A stretch of DNA of 64,000 nt, from NCBI GenBank assembly GCA_021151625.1, contig JAGKWY010000010.1:1-64000 (forward strand). The letters run 5' to 3'. This document shows positions 24,152 to 33,011 of this stretch, one piece after another. The notes beneath the pieces are model-generated. The model searched no databases. It saw nothing but the letters and a program-made list of their open reading frames with translations, and was not told the origin of the DNA. The position numbers and the translations under genes were made by a program. This DNA is from Gammaproteobacteria bacterium (GTDB lineage: Bacteria > Pseudomonadota > Gammaproteobacteria > Pseudomonadales > Cellvibrionaceae). Position 1 is the stretch's first letter, and every line of letters begins with the position of its first letter.

Positions 24152-25270
24152 ATGTCCTCACTCTTTACTCGTTTCAAACTCAAAGATATTGAATTGCGTA
24201 ACCGCATTGCGGTGCCGCCTATGTGCCAATACATGGCCACCGACGGCTTCAGCAACGATTGGCATCTTGCGCATTACAGCAGCATTGCACGCGGCGGTGC
24301 CGGTTTGGTGATTGTCGAGGCAACCGCCGTATCCCCCGAAGGGCGCATTTCTCCCGGCTGTCTCGGCCTGTGGAATGACGAGCAAGCTGCCGGCCTTGCG
24401 CAAATTGCCAGCGCGATTAAAAAAGCCGGTGCGGTTCCCGGAATTCAGATTGCGCACGCCGGCCGCAAAGCCAGTGCCAATCGCCCCTGGGAAGGTGACG
24501 ACCATATCCCCGCGAGCGATCCGCGCGCCTGGGAAACTATTTCGCCATCGCCCGTTGCCTTTGGTGGCGAACTGGATAAGTTACCGCGCGAGATGAGTGT
24601 TGCTGATATCCAGCGCGTCTGCGCCGATTTTGCCGCAGCGGCGCAACGCGCACTGGACGCTGGTTTTGAATGGCTGGAATTGCATTTCGCCCACGGTTAC
24701 CTCGCGCAAAGTTTTTTCTCGGTACACGCGAATCAACGCACCGATGAATACGGTGGCAGTTTTGAAAACCGCAGTCGCTTTTTATTGGAAACGCTCGCCG
24801 CTGTGCGCGCAGTCTGGCCGGAAAATTTGCCGTTAACTGCGCGTTTTGGTGTTATTGAATACGATGGTCGCGATGAAGAAACATTGGCAGAATCCATTGC
24901 ACTCACCAAGCAAATGCGCAAAAACGGCCTGGATATGTTGAGTGTAAGTATTGGCTTCTCTACGCCCAACGCAAACATTCCATGGGCACCGGCATTTCTC
25001 GCACCCATTGCGGAAAAAGTTCGCAACGCGGCAGATCTGCCCGTGTCATCGGCATGGGGTTTCAGTACGCCAGCATTGGCCGAGCAAGCAGTTGCAAATA
25101 AACAATTGGATCTGGTCATGGTCGGTCGCCCGCACCTTGCAAATCCGCATTGGCCTTACCTGGCGGCACGCGAACTCGGTGTTGATAAACCCTCCTGGGT
25201 ATTGCCAGCTCCCTATGCGCATATTTTACATATAGCTATTGGATTGATTATGCTGTGGTTTGTTGAGTAG
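24152..25270 (+). CDS. NADH:flavin oxidoreductase of the YqjM/XenA old-yellow-enzyme group
   Basis: The 372-residue FMN TIM barrel has LKDIELRNRIAVPPMCQYMA with the redox-tuning cysteine typical of the YqjM class, then LAHYSSIARGGAGLVIVEATAV. WLELHFAHGYLAQSFFS, RTDEYGGSFENRSRFLLE and LVMVGRPHLANPHWPY follow. Family members reduce activated C=C bonds of enones, nitro compounds and electrophiles using NAD(P)H. GGAGA eight to nine bases upstream supports ATG 24152. The end is odd: after LPAPYAH, where relatives normally close with a W-L-x-x-Y type tail, it runs into a hydrophobic ILHIAIGLIMLWFVE. This could be a local replacement or frameshift. Confidence 0.9.
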   Translation: MSSLFTRFKLKDIELRNRIAVPPMCQYMATDGFSNDWHLAHYSSIARGGAGLVIVEATAVSPEGRISPGCLGLWNDEQAAGLAQIASAIKKAGAVPGIQIAHAGRKASANRPWEGDDHIPASDPRAWETISPSPVAFGGELDKLPREMSVADIQRVCADFAAAAQRALDAGFEWLELHFAHGYLAQSFFSVHANQRTDEYGGSFENRSRFLLETLAAVRAVWPENLPLTARFGVIEYDGRDEETLAESIALTKQMRKNGLDMLSVSIGFSTPNANIPWAPAFLAPIAEKVRNAADLPVSSAWGFSTPALAEQAVANKQLDLVMVGRPHLANPHWPYLAARELGVDKPSWVLPAPYAHILHIAIGLIMLWFVE

Positions 25271-25278
25271 AAAAATCT

Positions 25279-26070
25279 ATGCGATGCATATTGTGTGGGC
25301 TATTAATTGTTTTCCTCTGCGCATCAGGTTGCACCACTGCAAATAAGTCGGCAGTTCCCGTCTACGTTTACCATCACTTTTCCCCGTTTGTAATAGAACA
25401 ACAAACTGATTTAAGCGAGTTGTTTGTCGAATATTTAAATCGCCACACCAGTTACCGCTGGCAGCTGGTTGTATTAAGTCGTGCAGAGTTAAATCACTGG
25501 CGTCAGCAGGGGCGTCCTGCGGTTATTTTATGGTCCAACCCGAAATGGTTTGGCAATACCCCCGATTTAAAAATCAGCGAACCTTTACTGTGGGACGCGG
25601 ATGTATTGGTATTTAATCGCCAGCATCCCTTGGTGGGAAATTTCCCCTCCGCAATAATCAATAAATCATTCTGCGCCGTAGCGGGTCATCGCTATCTGGC
25701 ACTGGAATCCTATATTGCCGATGGTATTGTGAAAGTTATTGAGCGCAATTCGCAAAGCGAGTGCGTTCAGTTGCTAATGTCCGCCAGGGTTGATTTTATT
25801 CAAGCCGAAAAAAGTAATTTATTTACTGAACATACCGAATTATTAAAAAGTGACATAGGGTTTATTGAACCTGCGATCGATAATTTCCAGCGTTTTGTAT
25901 TGGTGGATGATTTTTATAGTTATGTGTTGCCACAGCTCAATCAAGTCATTATTGATCTGCACAAAGATAAGCAATGGCAAACAGAATTGGAAAAAATAGG
26001 TGAATCCCGCTTTGTGGATTTATTTGAATTAAACCTTGAGGATTTAATGAAGGTGGAAATGCCGGATTAA
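25279..26070 (+). CDS. Periplasmic solute-binding-like lipoprotein
   Basis: The 263-residue product has a lipoprotein signal peptide (MRCILCGLLIVFLCASGC, lipobox ASGC). A domain like extracellular solute-binding proteins family 3 follows: VYVYHHFSPFVIEQQTDLSELFVEYLNRHTSYRWQLVVLSRAELNHW, then KSFCAVAGHRYLALESYIADGIVKVIERNSQSECVQLLMSARVDFIQAEKSN. Such proteins bind amino acids or other small ligands, or act as sensory subunits. No ABC permease genes are adjacent, so a stand-alone or sensory role is more likely. It starts eight bases after the oxidoreductase stop on the same strand, so the two are probably co-transcribed. Confidence 0.7.
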   Translation: MRCILCGLLIVFLCASGCTTANKSAVPVYVYHHFSPFVIEQQTDLSELFVEYLNRHTSYRWQLVVLSRAELNHWRQQGRPAVILWSNPKWFGNTPDLKISEPLLWDADVLVFNRQHPLVGNFPSAIINKSFCAVAGHRYLALESYIADGIVKVIERNSQSECVQLLMSARVDFIQAEKSNLFTEHTELLKSDIGFIEPAIDNFQRFVLVDDFYSYVLPQLNQVIIDLHKDKQWQTELEKIGESRFVDLFELNLEDLMKVEMPD

Positions 26071-26151
26071 TTTTTTAAGGAAAGCAATAGGTTAGTTAGT
26101 TTTTTAAGGTGGAGTAGTTTTGCATGGCAAGCCGTCGAGCAGATTGAATAG

Positions 26152-26736
26152 TTACCTTTTTAGAAAAATAGGCGATTCTGGTGTGTGGAAAAGTACAATT
26201 GCCTGATTACCACTCAGACAGCACACTGATCTCCATCCTAAATCAGAAAAGTCTTTATGTAGAATTTCGTCGGGTTTAATTAATGATGCCCGTGTTCTTG
26301 TGACGTAAAAAATTAAGTCAATTTCATTTTTAATATCAATATATTGCTTGCTTTGTGATTTTTTATTGGCTTCATCAACCACTAAATCGTAAATTTTTGC
26401 TACAGGCGGGATATCTTCACCGATAGTTGGAAATTTCAAATCTGCGGTAGTACTTGCTTGTTCAGCATCTTTAAACGTTTCTCTGGTGTAAGCCGTTAGG
26501 CGGGTGCCAGGATTGCATATCTCTTTCACTTGAAAACGTGCAGTTCTAAAAATAACATCAATTTTGCTAGCTTGTTCCGGTGAAATTAATTCATTTTCAT
26601 TAAAAACAACGGATAAGTTTTCTAGAAACTCGGAGACTACCCAGCGCTCTCTATCGATCTTCCCTTTGTTTGAAAAGAAATCCCGATCGTCTTTTGTTTT
26701 TGCTTTGTAGTCGCTGAGCCATTCTTTATCGTCCAT
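26152..26736 (-). CDS. DUF1780-family protein
   Basis: The 194-residue protein fits the DUF1780 pattern recalled from Pseudomonas relatives: an opening ending in FFSNKGKIDRERWVVSEFLENL, a central PEQASKIDVIFRTARFQVKEICNPGTRL, and a closing DLIFYVTRTRASLIKPDEIL, LGWRSVCCLSGNQAIVLFHTPESPIFL. The family has no firm function, and a nuclease-like fold has been suggested for it. No signal peptide is present. It is divergent from a YefM-YoeB toxin-antitoxin pair 167 bases away. Confidence 0.7.
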   Translation of the reverse strand: MDDKEWLSDYKAKTKDDRDFFSNKGKIDRERWVVSEFLENLSVVFNENELISPEQASKIDVIFRTARFQVKEICNPGTRLTAYTRETFKDAEQASTTADLKFPTIGEDIPPVAKIYDLVVDEANKKSQSKQYIDIKNEIDLIFYVTRTRASLIKPDEILHKDFSDLGWRSVCCLSGNQAIVLFHTPESPIFLKR

Positions 26737-26851
26737 TTTCTTTACCTATGTTGATCTATGACAACAGATGGGTTTGCAGTACAAATACTGCCCGTTCTCG
26801 GTTACTGAGTAGCTTAATGGATACCTGGTCTGGACGGTAGCTACTGCTTGC

Positions 26852-26869
26852 GTACAGAAATAAGTACAG
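26852..26869. promoter_or_regulatory. Possible YefM operator half-sites
   Basis: GTACAG occurs at 26852-26857 and again at 26864-26869, 12 bases apart and about 35 bases before the antitoxin start. A third GTAC-containing stretch lies near 26778. YefM-YoeB operons are known to be autoregulated through TGTACA-type sites in this position. These sites are imperfect matches. Confidence 0.4.
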
Positions 26870-26902
26870 ATAGCATAGGCCTTTACTGATCCTCCTGAGG
26901 AG

Positions 26903-27163
26903 ATGACTATGGATACCATGAGCTATACCGCCTTTCGCAATGAACTGGCGAAGGTGCTGGATAAAGTAAACGATGATCATAAACCCGTGTTGATTACCCG
27001 CCAAAATGGCAAGCCGGCAGTAGTGATTAGCCTGGAAGATTTTCAAGCCTATGAAGAAACAGCGTATTTGATGGCGAGCCCTAAAAATGCGCAACGTTTA
27101 AATGATGCAATTAACCAGGTGAACGCAGGGAATGCGACACGACGGGGGCTGATTGAGGAATGA
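26903..27163 (+). CDS. yefM: YefM/Phd-family antitoxin
   Basis: The 86-residue protein matches YefM: MSYTAFRNELAKVLDKVNDDHKPVLITRQNGKPAVVISLEDFQAYEETAYLMASPKNAQRL. The N-terminal part binds DNA and dimerises; the C-terminal tail (DAINQVNAGNATRRGLIEE) wraps the toxin. GAGGAG lies at 26893-26898. The ATG at 26903 has a short spacing, and ATG 26909 is an equally plausible start. The stop overlaps the toxin start (ATGA), so translation is coupled. It should repress its own promoter with YoeB. Confidence 0.93.
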   Translation: MTMDTMSYTAFRNELAKVLDKVNDDHKPVLITRQNGKPAVVISLEDFQAYEETAYLMASPKNAQRLNDAINQVNAGNATRRGLIEE

Positions 27164-27414
27164 TATTAGCGTGGGCTGATCATGCCTGGGATGACTATCT
27201 CTATTGGCAAGAAATCGACAAAAAAATGCTAAAACGTATTAACACTCTGATTAAGGATATCCAGCGTCAGCCGTTTGCGGGGCTAGGTGATCCAGAGCCG
27301 CTTAAGCATAACTGGTCAGGTTATTGGTCACGGCGAATTGATCGTGAGCATCGGCTAGTGTATCGCGTTGAAGGGAAAGTTATCACAGTAGTCCAGTGTC
27401 GTTATCACTACTAA
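27160..27414 (+). CDS. yoeB: YoeB ribosome-dependent mRNA interferase toxin
   Basis: The 84-residue protein is a textbook YoeB: a WADHAWDDYLYWQEIDKKMLKRINTLIKDI opening, LGDPEPLKHNWSGYWSRRIDREHRLVYRV in the middle and the terminal CRYHY. The catalytic set described for E. coli YoeB is retained: Glu near 46 (PEPLKH), Arg near 65 (EHRLVY) and the final His-Tyr. It cleaves mRNA in the ribosomal A site when free of YefM. Nothing suggests inactivation. A strong hairpin terminator follows directly. Confidence 0.95.
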   Translation: MILAWADHAWDDYLYWQEIDKKMLKRINTLIKDIQRQPFAGLGDPEPLKHNWSGYWSRRIDREHRLVYRVEGKVITVVQCRYHY

Positions 27415-27421
27415 AAAATAC

Positions 27422-27449
27422 AAAAGGCCGGTTGTTAAACCGGCCTTTT
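27422..27449. terminator. Bidirectional terminator between yoeB and the siderophore receptor
   Basis: AAAAGGCCGGTT (27422-27433) and AACCGGCCTTTT (27438-27449) form a perfect 12-base stem with a four-base loop and A/T tails on both sides, between convergent genes. Confidence 0.9.
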
Positions 27450-27472
27450 CATTTTGTACTTATCAACGCCTA

Positions 27473-29782
27473 TTAAAACTTCGCACGCAAACTCAATTTC
27501 ACATTACGTGGTTCGCCGTAGCGGTTGGAGGTGGTGGAGAGGTAGGAGTAGTATTGTTCATCCAGGGCGTTGTCGGCATTGAAGGCGACGGTCAGGGTGT
27601 CGTTAATTGGGTAGCTGGCCATGAAGTTTACTAACCAATAAGCATTCTGTTGTGCAGACAAACTTCCGTAACGACCTACGAGCCATTCGCTTTGATAATT
27701 GGCACCAACACCAAGGGTTAATTGGTTGTCGAAGCGGTAGGTGGTAAAGGTGCGCAATATGTGTTCCGGGGTGGTTTCATTAAATACGCGGCCGCCGTTC
27801 ACCGGATCTTTTTCGTATTCGGTGGTGTTGTAGGTGTAACCGAGAATTACATTTAAATTATCGGTAATTTCACCGCGCACTTCAGTTTCAATCCCCTCAC
27901 TGATGACTTTTCCCGCTGAAATATTGCAGTAGCCTTCACCACCATTGAACGCGCAATCGCCCTTACTGTTTTCATCGCGAATTGAACGGTTAATTTGATT
28001 GGTTCTGAACGCGGCTACAGAAGCGATTACTTTGTCGTTGTTGAAGCTGCCTTTTATTCCCGCTTCATAAACATTTCCCTGGATAGGTTTTAAAATATCT
28101 GTGGGAGTCGCGCCTTTTGCATTTTGCACTACAAATGAATCGGTGAAACTGGCGTAAGCGGTATAGGTTTCATTAAACGTGTAGGTTAAGCCCACGTAAG
28201 GTGTTGCAACATTATCCTTTGAGTAGGTAGTGCGACGGCTTTCTACAAATTGATTGGTCACGTTGCTTTTGTAGCGAGAATCGAATTCAAAATCACTTTG
28301 TCTTACACCCACAATTAAATTGAGTGGATCGGTAATGCTAAAGCGCGATGCAATATAAATCCCGGTCTGCTGGCGATCTTCGAATGATTGGCCGCCGTCC
28401 AGCTCATAGCGCGGTGCGATATAGGGTAAGTCGTAGGGGCTGTAAGTATTTAAATCGACTGTCAATAAGGGTTTTGGTGCTGTGCCGACACGATTCCATA
28501 AGGTGTAGTCATTTAACACCGAATCCCAACTGCTCCAGCGGCCGGGAATATCACTTTTTTGCGAGTTAAAGCCAATCACCAGTTCATGGCTGCGACCAAA
28601 TAAATCGTAATTGCCTTTGGTAAATAAATCGTACACATCCAGGGTTTGATCGTATTGGTAGGCATATTTGTTGACGTTGCCTTTGGGATTGGCTGGGTCA
28701 AAAGCGGCAGTAGCGACCGGTGCCAGGCTGGTGAACACCATATCCATATTAATATTGGCGCGCACGTACGTGCCTTTGAAAGACCAGTCTTCATTGAAGT
28801 TGTGCTCTACACCAATAAATACATCTTCGTTTTCTTTATCCCAAAAATCGAAAGCATTACAGCTGCAATTTTCGCGACTGAGTTTTAAATCTTCACCGGT
28901 TTTTGGATTGCGCGGTAAATTGTGCGCGCCGATTGCATCTTCTGCCTGGCGTTTGTAGCTGAGGGTTAATTCGGTGTTATCGGTTAAATCGGCGCTGATA
29001 ATGCCGTAGGCAAGATCAATGGTGCGCTCTACGGCGGTCATGTAAGAGTTTGCATCCTGATAAGCCACTACCGCGCGACCGCGCACTGATCCACTCTCAT
29101 TTAATTTGTTGGATACATCTGCTTCGACGCGATACATATCCCAAGAACCATAAGTAATGGCGCCGTTGGCTTGAAAATCGAGCGTCGGTTTTTTGCGAAT
29201 AATATTGATCGCACCTGATGGCTCACCCGAGCCCTGCATCAAACCAGCGGCACCGCGCAATACCTCAACACTTTCAACCAGGGCCATATCCGGTTTGGAC
29301 GCGGCAACGTTAGACGCGTTAATCGGAATTCCATCGTACTGCAACAGGTTGGAGTTCCAACCATCGCCCAGGTTAAAACCGCGCACGGAAAAATTGGTTC
29401 GTTCCGAGTTGTCGCCTGTCAAAATAATTCCGGTGGTTTGCAGCAATAATTGCCCGAGGTTGGTTGCGCCCAAGGCTTCGATTTGTTGGCGATCCACCAC
29501 GGAAATAGATTGCGGCGTGCTTTTTACATTCAGATCCAGCTTGGTGGAGGCGCTGGCTTGGTTGTCACCAGCATGGAGAACATACACCTCTTCAATGGAT
29601 TCGTTGGCGGAAGAGCGCTTTTTAGCGGCTTTGGTTTTTTGTTGCGTTGAGCTTTTGGCTGATTGTCCGGCAGTTGCTGTAGCCTGTTGCGCCAGAGCAG
29701 AGCCGCTGCTCAGGCTCAGGGCTATCAATATGGCGAGAGAGGTTTTTAGTGGCGCTGTGCGCCCGTGGATTTTGCAGTGCAT
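27473..29782 (-). CDS. TonB-dependent siderophore receptor
   Basis: An outer-membrane receptor of about 769 residues. ATG at 29782 (MHCKIHGRTAPLK) is preferred over 29821, since it gives a normal signal peptide (SLAILIALSLSSGSALAQ) and has AGGAG upstream. The plug domain shows KSTPQSISVVDRQQIEALG, TTGIILTGDNSERTNFSVRGF and VESVEVLRGAAGLMQGSGEPSGAINIIRKKP. The barrel ends with VKLSLRAKF. These are signatures of the ferric-siderophore receptor family (FhuE/FpvA-like). No STN signalling domain is evident. A Fur-box-like site lies just upstream, supporting iron repression. No siderophore synthesis genes of catechol or hydroxamate type are nearby. Confidence 0.92.
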   Translation of the reverse strand: MHCKIHGRTAPLKTSLAILIALSLSSGSALAQQATATAGQSAKSSTQQKTKAAKKRSSANESIEEVYVLHAGDNQASASTKLDLNVKSTPQSISVVDRQQIEALGATNLGQLLLQTTGIILTGDNSERTNFSVRGFNLGDGWNSNLLQYDGIPINASNVAASKPDMALVESVEVLRGAAGLMQGSGEPSGAINIIRKKPTLDFQANGAITYGSWDMYRVEADVSNKLNESGSVRGRAVVAYQDANSYMTAVERTIDLAYGIISADLTDNTELTLSYKRQAEDAIGAHNLPRNPKTGEDLKLSRENCSCNAFDFWDKENEDVFIGVEHNFNEDWSFKGTYVRANINMDMVFTSLAPVATAAFDPANPKGNVNKYAYQYDQTLDVYDLFTKGNYDLFGRSHELVIGFNSQKSDIPGRWSSWDSVLNDYTLWNRVGTAPKPLLTVDLNTYSPYDLPYIAPRYELDGGQSFEDRQQTGIYIASRFSITDPLNLIVGVRQSDFEFDSRYKSNVTNQFVESRRTTYSKDNVATPYVGLTYTFNETYTAYASFTDSFVVQNAKGATPTDILKPIQGNVYEAGIKGSFNNDKVIASVAAFRTNQINRSIRDENSKGDCAFNGGEGYCNISAGKVISEGIETEVRGEITDNLNVILGYTYNTTEYEKDPVNGGRVFNETTPEHILRTFTTYRFDNQLTLGVGANYQSEWLVGRYGSLSAQQNAYWLVNFMASYPINDTLTVAFNADNALDEQYYSYLSTTSNRYGEPRNVKLSLRAKF

Positions 29783-29833
29783 CTTGTCTATGGCTCCTAA
29801 TTGTGAAGAATTATACGCCATTGTAAAGTATTG

Positions 29834-29852
29834 CTAAATGATAATAAATATC
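29834..29852 (-). promoter_or_regulatory. Fur-box-like site upstream of the siderophore receptor
   Basis: CTAAATGATAATAAATATC matches the classical 19-base Fur consensus at 14 positions by eye, including the whole AATGATAAT core. It lies about 50 bases upstream of the chosen receptor start, where a Fur site would overlap the promoter. Confidence 0.6.
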
Positions 29853-29997
29853 AAGTGTGTTTGTTTCTTATAAATGAGAACAAAATAGTAAAAACAGGGG
29901 ATGGGGGGTAAGTTGGAAGGATTGGCAGGGCTCCGGGGGCGCTTGATGTGCCCGCAGTGAGCCCTTTATTCAGTAAGGAAGGAAAATAACACTTAAG

Positions 29998-32814
29998 TTA
30001 AAACGTATAACTCAACCCTAAAAAGTAGCTGCTGCCACTATAGGTAGTACCGTAGAGGCGATCACTGCTGTCGGTATATTGCTCTTCTCGCTGGTTGGTG
30101 AGGTTGATGCCTTCCACAGTGAATTTGAGTTGATCACTCCATTTGTAAAATGCAGATAAGTCCCAGCGGGTGCTGGCGTGGTAGCCGCGTTCGTCTTCAT
30201 CTGAAAGCCCACCCTCGACATTCCAAATGTAATTATCGCGGTAATTGGCCGACAGGCGTGCGCCCCAGTTTCCTCGCTCGTAGTAAAGGGTGGCATTGGC
30301 TGCATTGCGCGATAAACCGATGAAATCCTTGGTTTGGGTTTCACTGGTTGCCTGCACATTGCGATAGGTAGCTGTACCGCGTGCAAGGGTGTAATTGGTG
30401 ATGATGCCGAGGTGGTTGAATGGGGTAGGTAAAAAATCCAGATCGCGGTAAAACGACAGCTCCATTCCTTTAAAGCGGGTAGAGTCGCCATTTACCGGGC
30501 GCGCATAGGCGTAAATAGTGTTGGAATCTTGTCCGTTACCGAGGAAAGAAAGCGGGTAGCCAGTCTCGCCATAGGGTACCCGTACAGTTTCATCTACCAC
30601 AAACTGATCAAGCGCTTTGGAAAATAGTGACAGGGACAAATAACCTATCTCGTTGAAGTAATGCTCCAGTGCGAGATCCAGGCTTGTGGCGGTGATAGGT
30701 TGCAAATCCGGATTACCCGCTTGTATGGATAACCCGGACGGGCCATCGGGGTTGTTGCGGATGGTTGCCGAGGCGGAAAGACGCTCGGTATCCGGGCGGG
30801 TGATATTGCGACTGGCACTGGCACGGATGAGTGTTCGCTCATTCAGGTTCCAGGCCAGGTTAGCGGTTGGCAGAAAGTCGTTGTAGTCGCCATTTCTACC
30901 GATGCGCATGGCTTGCAGCATGCCGTGGGTAGTTACCCTGGTTTGGAAATAGCGCAAGCCAATGTTTCCCTGCAAAGGGCGGCTGAATAATTGGTTTTTC
31001 CAGGTGTATTGCGCATAGGCGCTACGAGTTTGTTCAGTGACGTCAAAGGTTTCTGCATCTACCGGGATGGAGTCATCCAATTGGCCTGACAAGCCATAAA
31101 AACCCTGGGTGTTTTTTACCTGCGCTACTACCCAGTCAATATCCTTATGTTGGCTGGAAGGGACAGCAAAACTCTGGATCTGATTAGTAACACCACTATT
31201 GAGTGGCGTGGGTTGCACGCTGACATAATCATTGTCCAGATAGCCGATGCTATCGCGGAAAAACTCCTGGTAAGCCAGGCCCAGCTCCAGATTGGCCTCA
31301 TTATCGAGATCGAATTTAATTGTTGTTTTCATCTGGCTAAGTTCGCTGATTTTGTAACTCTCGCGAAAATCCAATTCACGCAATGTCCAGTTAGCTGGAT
31401 TGTTGGTATTAAAATCATAGGTGTTTTTACCGTAAAACCGGTCGTGGCGAAAATCGGTAGTAATACTGCCGGTATGTACCAGATAAGCCTTATCGCTTAC
31501 CGGAATCTCCAGATTCGAGCGCGATTTGCCCAGTAGCCCGGTGAGCTGGACGCTATCGCTTAGCTGCCATTCCGCATCGGCTACCAGATTGTAGAAGCCG
31601 GTGTCCTGCTGATCGATGCGGCTTTCCGACACCAGGGTAAGGTTACTGAATTCACCATAAACCACCTCCAGGTCGCCGTTGTTGTTGACATATTCCAGCG
31701 CATTCACCCTGCCCAGGGCGGTGCTGGCAGAACCGTTGGTGGCAAGGTGCTGCTCATGTTTGTCGTTATTGAACTCGCCATAAAACAGGTTCAGGTTAAC
31801 GGCTAGTGTGTCGTCGGGTTTGAATTGCACACTGGAGGTAAAGCCCAGTCGCTCCTGGGCGTTACCCCAGTAGGAGTAGCGATTGAGGCGGGCAAACCAG
31901 AGGTTGTCAGCGGTGGTGCCCGGGTTGCCATCCAACCCGCCGGCCAGTATTGCGGCAGTGGTTGGGTCGATATCGGGCCCTATATTGGTGGTGGTGCGCG
32001 TACGCCAGCGACTGGTGCTGTAGCCTTGTTCCAGTGTGTCGCGCTTGCTGTAGCTGAAGGCAGCCAGGACACCCAGGGTATCCCAGGTATTGGATGCCAA
32101 CAGCGAGAGCTGTGGTTTCTGGTCGTTGGTATATTGATTGTCCCCTAACTTGAGGCTGATATTGCTTTTAAAGCCATCAAAGTCGAAAGGCTTGGGGGTT
32201 CGCAAGTCAAGGGTTGCGGCTATTCCGCCCTCATGTTGATCGGCGCTGTAGGATTTGTTAACACTTATCTGGCTAAACAAGTCAGCTGAAAACACATTGA
32301 AATCAAAGGCACGGCTGGTGGAAATGGTATTGCGGCTGTCGAGTGTTGTCTCACTTTGGGCCATTACATCCATACCATTCATAGTTACCCGTGAAAAGTT
32401 TGCTCCAAGGCCGCGTACGGTGATTTGTCGCCCTTCACCCCCGTCGCGTGAAATAGCAATACCGGGAATGCGCTGGAGAGCCTCGGCCAGATTCAGGTCA
32501 GGAAAATCTGAAATATCTTCACTAACAATACTGTCCTGTTGTATCGGGGCCGCCCGCTTAAGGTCGCGGGCGCGTATTACCGAACTGCGGAAGCTGGTTG
32601 CAGGTATTTGCAGTAACTCTTCCAGGCTGAGATCGAGAAGCCCTGCATCGCTACTACCAAAGGCGGGGTTATAAAAGGCTGCTATGCATAGGGCAGGCAG
32701 CAGTTTCCAGTGGCTTGGCAAGCCGGGCAGGGTAGTTTTTGAATCCGGATTGGCGTTATTGCAATTTGCCTTCGCAAATCGGCATATCGTGATGACGGCA
32801 TGAGTTGGATGCAT
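29998..32814 (-). CDS. TonB-dependent receptor, glycan-uptake type
   Basis: The product has about 938 residues. ATG at 32814 is preferred over 32826 because GAGGA lies just before it. After a long leader (hydrophobic LLPALCIAAFYNPAFG near 45-60), a plug domain follows: DLNLAEALQRIPGIAISRDGGEGRQITVRGL and RAFDFNVFSADLFSQISVNKSYSADQHEGGIAATLDLRTPKPFD. This is the pattern of the large TonB-dependent receptors (TIGR01782) that marine and cellulolytic gammaproteobacteria use for oligosaccharides. The barrel closes with YFLGLSYTF. The substrate is unknown. No glycoside hydrolase is adjacent. It follows the siderophore receptor's control region on the same strand. Confidence 0.88.
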   Translation of the reverse strand: MHPTHAVITICRFAKANCNNANPDSKTTLPGLPSHWKLLPALCIAAFYNPAFGSSDAGLLDLSLEELLQIPATSFRSSVIRARDLKRAAPIQQDSIVSEDISDFPDLNLAEALQRIPGIAISRDGGEGRQITVRGLGANFSRVTMNGMDVMAQSETTLDSRNTISTSRAFDFNVFSADLFSQISVNKSYSADQHEGGIAATLDLRTPKPFDFDGFKSNISLKLGDNQYTNDQKPQLSLLASNTWDTLGVLAAFSYSKRDTLEQGYSTSRWRTRTTTNIGPDIDPTTAAILAGGLDGNPGTTADNLWFARLNRYSYWGNAQERLGFTSSVQFKPDDTLAVNLNLFYGEFNNDKHEQHLATNGSASTALGRVNALEYVNNNGDLEVVYGEFSNLTLVSESRIDQQDTGFYNLVADAEWQLSDSVQLTGLLGKSRSNLEIPVSDKAYLVHTGSITTDFRHDRFYGKNTYDFNTNNPANWTLRELDFRESYKISELSQMKTTIKFDLDNEANLELGLAYQEFFRDSIGYLDNDYVSVQPTPLNSGVTNQIQSFAVPSSQHKDIDWVVAQVKNTQGFYGLSGQLDDSIPVDAETFDVTEQTRSAYAQYTWKNQLFSRPLQGNIGLRYFQTRVTTHGMLQAMRIGRNGDYNDFLPTANLAWNLNERTLIRASASRNITRPDTERLSASATIRNNPDGPSGLSIQAGNPDLQPITATSLDLALEHYFNEIGYLSLSLFSKALDQFVVDETVRVPYGETGYPLSFLGNGQDSNTIYAYARPVNGDSTRFKGMELSFYRDLDFLPTPFNHLGIITNYTLARGTATYRNVQATSETQTKDFIGLSRNAANATLYYERGNWGARLSANYRDNYIWNVEGGLSDEDERGYHASTRWDLSAFYKWSDQLKFTVEGINLTNQREEQYTDSSDRLYGTTYSGSSYFLGLSYTF

Positions 32815-33011
32815 GCAGATCCTCATTGCTTTTATCTATTGGATCATTAAGCCTTCAGGGAGAAACTCAAAGTGTAGCAGCCCGATTTGATTGTCGCTTC
32901 GACACTCGATGAGGTGCTGGCGTGCTTGAATTGCGCAGCTGCTTCCCCTAGTCTTGGCGACTATTTTTATAGATAACCAGCTTTCTGGTTTAGCCAACAG
33001 GAATTCGCGTG

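Noticed and set aside
26903..27414. YefM-YoeB and DUF1780 as a defence island
   Set aside because: There are no restriction, CRISPR, CBASS or phage-related genes around them; a lone toxin-antitoxin pair is ordinary.
27473..29782. Siderophore receptor as partner of the peptide synthetase
   Set aside because: The predicted peptide lacks obvious iron-binding residues (no catechol, hydroxamate or salicylate genes), and the receptor lies about 7 kb beyond the cluster among unrelated genes.
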